DNA from: an uncultured Atopobiaceae bacterium
GTDB taxonomy: Bacteria > Actinomycetota > Coriobacteriia > Coriobacteriales > Atopobiaceae
Direction: 5' to 3'
Assembly: GCA_944321515.1 (NCBI GenBank)
Contig: CALULO010000004.1
Location: 124,001 to 188,000 of the forward strand
Length of the DNA: 64,000 nucleotides
A program made the position numbers and the translations under genes. The notes under the pieces are model-generated. The model saw only the letters and a list, made by a program, of their open reading frames with translations, was not told the DNA's origin and made no database searches. Position 1 is the first letter of the stretch. Each line of letters starts with the position of its first letter. Below are positions 60,706-64,000 of the stretch, in pieces.

Positions 60706-61377
60706 CTACATCCCACCCTTCATGGCCGGGACGCGGCCGATCACGGGGATGCCGAGGAGCTCCTCGACCTCCTCCTGTCCACGAACCTTGGTGTTGAGCA
60801 TGTCGGCCACAACCACAATGGCCACGGCAAGGAAGAGCCCTGCCATAAAGGCGACGACCACGTAGAGTGGGCGCTTGGGACCGCTCGGGACCTTGGGGGC
60901 CTGGGCCTGGTCGATGGCGTTGACGCTCTCCACGCTCATGACGTCACGTGCGATGCTCGAGACGTTCTCAACCATCGAGTTGGCGATGTCGGCCGCCCTC
61001 TGGGCATCCGGACCGGTCACGGAGAGGGTGATGACGCGCGAGGTGGTCTCGTTGGTCACGGAGACGTCGTAGCCCTTGAGATCCTCGAGCCCGAGATCCT
61101 TTGCCGTCTCGTTCACCACGCGGTCACTCTTGAGGAGCGTGGCCACGTCGTTGGAAATCATCTGCGAGGCGGAGAGGTCACTCGAGAGCGTGGAGCTGCT
61201 TCCCGAGTCCTCCCGCTGGGCAAGCACATACATACTTGTGGTGGCGGTGTAGGTATCCGCCATGAAGAGGGCACTGTAGGCGCCCACGACAAGGGCACAC
61301 GCAACTGGCAGCGCAATCACGAGCCTGAGGTGCTTCCTCAGCAGCTCGAGCAGCTCAAGCAGGGTCATCAGTCCCAT
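60706..61377 (-). CDS. Chain-length determinant / kinase activator (Wzz, CpsC type)
   Basis: A 223-residue membrane protein with transmembrane helices near residues 15-38 (LRLVIALPVACALVVGAYSALFM) and 175-200 (PLYVVVAFMAGLFLAVAIVVVADML), and an extracellular helical part between. The short C-terminal cytoplasmic tail (ELLGIPVIGRVPAMKGG) is the usual contact to the kinase. It controls polymer length in Wzy-dependent systems. First gene of the capsule operon. Confidence 0.9.
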   Translation of the reverse strand: MGLMTLLELLELLRKHLRLVIALPVACALVVGAYSALFMADTYTATTSMYVLAQREDSGSSSTLSSDLSASQMISNDVATLLKSDRVVNETAKDLGLEDLKGYDVSVTNETTSRVITLSVTGPDAQRAADIANSMVENVSSIARDVMSVESVNAIDQAQAPKVPSGPKRPLYVVVAFMAGLFLAVAIVVVADMLNTKVRGQEEVEELLGIPVIGRVPAMKGGM

Positions 61378-61570
61378 TCCCCCAATGGAGCAGGGCTAGG
61401 AACCCCGCAGTCGACTCCTTTATTCAACTGTATTTATACAACAATTCCTGGAGGGGGGTACATTTCTTTTGTTAATACAAGGGCGCAGTAGCGACGAACT
61501 GTAGTGTTTATCTGCGCTAAGTTCATTCGATAGTAAGAGGGTAGCTGGTATCTTTTCACTATATCTTGAT
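61378..61570 (-). promoter_or_regulatory. AT-rich promoter region of the capsule operon
   Basis: About 190 bp of low-GC DNA between the metK terminator and the first capsule gene. On the minus strand AATTGTTGTATAAATACAG near 61430-61450 contains TATAAA-type -10 candidates, but no -35 could be fixed. No gene is present here. Confidence 0.35.
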
Positions 61571-61599
61571 AAAAAAGCGCGGCCCCGAGGGGCCACGCA
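61571..61599 (-). terminator. Intrinsic terminator of metK
   Basis: On the minus strand GCGTGGCCCC-TCG-GGGCCGCGC is followed by TTTTTT, about 50 bp after the metK stop. Confidence 0.88.
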
Positions 61600-61649
61600 A
61601 GTTTGAAGCTATGTGGAGTGCGATAGGCGTTGGCGAGCTGGCCGCCTCC

Positions 61650-62930
61650 TTACCCGTGTATTCCCACCGCCGCACGAAGCTGGTCCACGCGATCAGTGCG
61701 CTCCCAGGTGAACTCGGGGAGCTCACGGCCGAAGTGCCCGTAGGCGGCCGTCTTCTCAAAGATCGGGCGACGTAGGTCGAGGTCACGGATGATGGCACCC
61801 GGGCGCAGGTCAAAGACCTTCTCCACCGCCGCCTCAATCGTGCGGTCGTCGACGGCGCCCGTCCCGAAGGTGTCCACCATCACGGAGAGCGGGTGCGAGA
61901 CGCCGATGGCGTAGGCGAGCTCGATCTCGCAGCGGTGCGCGAGGCCGGCGGCCACCACGTTCTTGGCCACCCAGCGAGCCGCGTACGCGGCCGAGCGGTC
62001 CACCTTGGTGCAGTCCTTGCCGGAGAAGCAGCCGCCGCCGTGGCGACCCATGCCGCCGTAGGTGTCCACGATGATCTTGCGGCCGGTGAGGCCCGTGTCG
62101 CCCATCGGGCCGCCCACCACGAAGCGGCCGGTGGGGTTCACGTAGATCTCTGCGTCGTCCCACTTGATGCCCTCTGCATCCAGCACCGGTGCAATCACGT
62201 GCTTGACCATGTCCGCGCGCACAACGGACATGTCCTCGACCTCCTCGGAGTGCTGCGTGGAGACGACCACGGCCGTGACCTCCACGGGGCGGTCGTCCTC
62301 GTAGCGCACGGTCACCTGGGTCTTTCCGTCCGGGCGCAGGTAGGGCACCGTGCCGTCCTTGCGCACCGCGGCCAGGCGCTCGGCCATGCGGGAGGCCAGG
62401 TAGTGCGGCATCGGCATGAGGACGGAGGTCTCGTCGGTGGCGTAGCCGAACATCATGCCCTGGTCACCGGCGCCGACGAGGTCAAGCGGGTCGGTGGTGC
62501 GGCCGGCCTGCGCGTCGTAGGACTCGTCTACGCCCGCCGCGATGTCCGGGCTCTGCTCGTGGATGAGGTTGAGCACGCCGCAGGTGTCGCAGTCAAAGCC
62601 GTACTTGGCGCGGTCGTAGCCGATGCGGCGGATGACCTCGCGCGCGATCTTCTGGACGTCAACGTAGGCCTCGGTACGGATCTCGCCGGCCACGATCACG
62701 GTGCCGGTGGTGACGAAGGTCTCGCACGCGCAGCGCACGTTGTCGACGCTGGCGGGCACGCCCGAGGGCGAGACGTACCCCTTGGCCTCGAGCTCCGCCT
62801 CCTTGGCGAGAAGGGCGTCGAGGATGGCGTCGGAGATCTGGTCGCAGATCTTGTCCGGGTGACCCTCCGTCACGCTCTCGGAGGTGAAGAGGTAGCTGCG
62901 GGACGAGGTGGAACGATGGGGTGAAGACAT
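61650..62930 (-). CDS. metK: S-adenosylmethionine synthetase
   Basis: A 426-residue enzyme that makes SAM from ATP and methionine. [26 protein letters not shown] (ATP-binding), [15 protein letters not shown] (signature hexapeptide region), [26 protein letters not shown] and [23 protein letters not shown] (P-loop-like GGGxFSxKD) are all present. The ATG at 62930 follows AAGAAGGACC. Monocistronic, with a ~370-bp leader region upstream that matches no SAM riboswitch I know. Confidence 0.96.
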   Translation of the reverse strand: MSSPHRSTSSRSYLFTSESVTEGHPDKICDQISDAILDALLAKEAELEAKGYVSPSGVPASVDNVRCACETFVTTGTVIVAGEIRTEAYVDVQKIAREVIRRIGYDRAKYGFDCDTCGVLNLIHEQSPDIAAGVDESYDAQAGRTTDPLDLVGAGDQGMMFGYATDETSVLMPMPHYLASRMAERLAAVRKDGTVPYLRPDGKTQVTVRYEDDRPVEVTAVVVSTQHSEEVEDMSVVRADMVKHVIAPVLDAEGIKWDDAEIYVNPTGRFVVGGPMGDTGLTGRKIIVDTYGGMGRHGGGCFSGKDCTKVDRSAAYAARWVAKNVVAAGLAHRCEIELAYAIGVSHPLSVMVDTFGTGAVDDRTIEAAVEKVFDLRPGAIIRDLDLRRPIFEKTAAYGHFGRELPEFTWERTDRVDQLRAAVGIHG

Positions 62931-63299
62931 GTCGGTCCTTCTTTCGCTTTCGGGGCGGCCGTTGCCATTCCGCCCCTCCCGATACAAATGCCTAGTGATG
63001 ATACCCAAATGCCGCGGCGCCGACGCCGCGCCCGCACGTCAGCATGGCAACCACACGTTCCGGCGCGGGCAGGAGGGTGGCGGGCTCTTCTCGCCGGTTC
63101 TTCTCGCCATGCGGAACCGCGCGCGAAGGCATACTCGGCAGGCGCGAGAGGCGAGAAGCGGGCGCCCTCCTCGCCTTCGAGCATGCCGTATGTACCAGCA
63201 TGCCCATATGCACGGAATCGGTCGCTGAAGATGAGAAGCCGTGCGCCGAGGCATGCTCGGCGACGGCATGGCAGCGACACCGGCCGTCGCGCCCGTAGG
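62931..63299. other. metK leader/intergenic region
   Basis: No gene. On the minus strand GGGGCGG-AATGGCAACGG-CCGCCCC (62952-62976) makes a hairpin about 20 bp before the metK start codon. Two copies of the GGCGAGAAGA(A/G)C element lie head-to-tail at about 63090-63114, and further GC-rich inverted segments follow. I do not see SAM-I, SAM-II or SAM-IV consensus blocks. Confidence 0.45.
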
Positions 63300-63926
63300 T
63301 CAGCCGAGAAAGACGGCGCGGCCGCGCTCCGTGCCCACGCCGGAGAGCGCGAGGTCCAGAATCCTTTGGGTGAGCGCCTCGACGCTCTCGGGCGCCCCGT
63401 CGGGCGCGACGTGCTCGAAGACCAGGAAGGCGCCGGCCACCGCGGCCGCGGCAAGGCGGCTGTCGGCGTCCTCGCGGACGAGCCCCTCCCCCTTGGCACG
63501 CTCGATCTGGGCCATGAGGATGGCGAGGACGCGCGCGAGCCGCGGACCCTCCACGGCCGCGGCGCCCGTCGCGCCCGACCCGGAGTCGAGCATCGCGAGC
63601 ATGAGGGGGCCGCCGGGGCGCAGGGCCTCGGCGAGCGCGCGCACGAGCCCGAGAATCGAGTCGGCCGCCGAGGGGGCCTGCGCCACGACGCGCTCCACGG
63701 CGTCGACGAGCGCCTCGACCGAGCGGTCCAGCACGGCGCGGACGAGCTCGCCCTTGTCGGCGAAGTAGTAGTAGAGCGAGCCCTTCGACATCTCGCAGCG
63801 GGCCGAGACCTCCATCATCTGGAAGTCCGTGCCGCCGCGCTCCACCATGAGCTCCGCCGCGGCCGCCATGATCTTCTCGCGCGTCACCGCGCTCTTGGGC
63901 GTTGCCGTGCCGGACCTTGCCGCCAT
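63300..63926 (-). CDS. TetR-family transcriptional regulator
   Basis: A 208-residue repressor-type protein: an N-terminal HTH (TREKIMAAAAELMVERGGTDFQMMEVSARCEMSKGSLYYYFADKGELVRAVL), then a helical ligand/dimer domain (about 70-200) rich in Ala. The target is unknown; the gene is upstream of metK on the same strand and may control a divergent gene beyond base 64000. Confidence 0.92.
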   Translation of the reverse strand: MAARSGTATPKSAVTREKIMAAAAELMVERGGTDFQMMEVSARCEMSKGSLYYYFADKGELVRAVLDRSVEALVDAVERVVAQAPSAADSILGLVRALAEALRPGGPLMLAMLDSGSGATGAAAVEGPRLARVLAILMAQIERAKGEGLVREDADSRLAAAAVAGAFLVFEHVAPDGAPESVEALTQRILDLALSGVGTERGRAVFLG

Positions 63927-63943
63927 GTCCTTCTCCGTTCCCT

Positions 63944-63983
63944 CGTGCCGCGCCGCGGGGTGCTACCGTGCCGCGCCGCGGGG
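63944..63983. repeat. Direct repeat upstream of the TetR gene
   Basis: CGTGCCGCGCCGCGGGG occurs twice (63944-63960 and 63967-63983), 23 bp apart. The position just upstream of the regulator gene suits a pair of operator sites; each copy contains the palindromic CCGCGG. Confidence 0.4.
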
Positions 63984-64000
63984 CGCAGTCGTACCAACGC

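Noticed and set aside
62931..63299. SAM-I, SAM-II or SAM-IV riboswitch before metK
   Set aside because: None of the conserved blocks of these classes was found by eye on the minus strand.

Overview
The window is GC-rich, densely coded, and carries gene content typical of a Coriobacteriia actinobacterium (Olsenella / Atopobium / Collinsella-like). Pointers are a lysine-riboswitch-controlled lysA, CWB2-type wall proteins, DUF4012 and DUF6541 proteins, a HAD-thiamine pyrophosphokinase fusion and lic (phosphocholine) genes. The assignment rests on gene content, not on a 16S gene, and no rRNA or tRNA gene was seen.

Layout. 1-9.5 kb: start of lysA behind a lysine riboswitch, an M20 amidohydrolase, a PD-(D/E)XK-like protein gene flanked by two copies of an elaborate GTACGTAC repeat cassette, rpmB, a HAD-TPK fusion, an FmdB zinc-ribbon protein and a two-subunit ABC exporter. 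9.5-31.8 kb: first surface-glycan region with glycosyltransferases (one a GT2-DUF4422-GT8 fusion), cspA, a DUF4012 protein, two CWB2 cell-wall hydrolases, ugd, a flippase, a complete phosphocholine set (licD, an HTH-licC-licA fusion, licB) and a polyprenyl-phosphate glycosyltransferase with DUF2304 and DUF6541 membrane partners. 32-38.3 kb: housekeeping run priA-def-fmt-rsmB, preceded by a PP2C-like gene.

38.3-48.3 kb is an accessory, defence-like and decaying island. It holds a Phd/RelE toxin-antitoxin pair, a broken XRE regulator, an RloA/RloB (AbiL-like) pair whose rloB has an in-frame amber codon, a perfect 56-bp palindrome, an unrecognised two-gene unit (unknown protein plus stand-alone Clp-D2-like AAA+ ATPase), tandem 62-bp hairpin repeats split by an IS30-family element, an orphan gene, a decayed IS256-family element and an ISL3-family remnant.

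48.4-61.4 kb is a Wzx/Wzy capsule or exopolysaccharide operon read on the minus strand: chain-length protein, BY-kinase, PHP phosphatase, a NusG-like (LoaP-type) antiterminator after a hairpin-rich leader, initiating sugar-phosphate transferase, WecG/TagA transferase, three UDP-N-acetyl-L-fucosamine enzymes, GT4, Wzy polymerase, pyruvyltransferase-like protein and Wzx. 61.5-64 kb: metK and a TetR regulator.

The best candidates for something undescribed are the paired GTACGTAC cassettes around the nuclease-like gene and the unknown/AAA+ two-gene unit with its neighbouring palindrome and hairpin repeats. Both are hypotheses from sequence reading alone.
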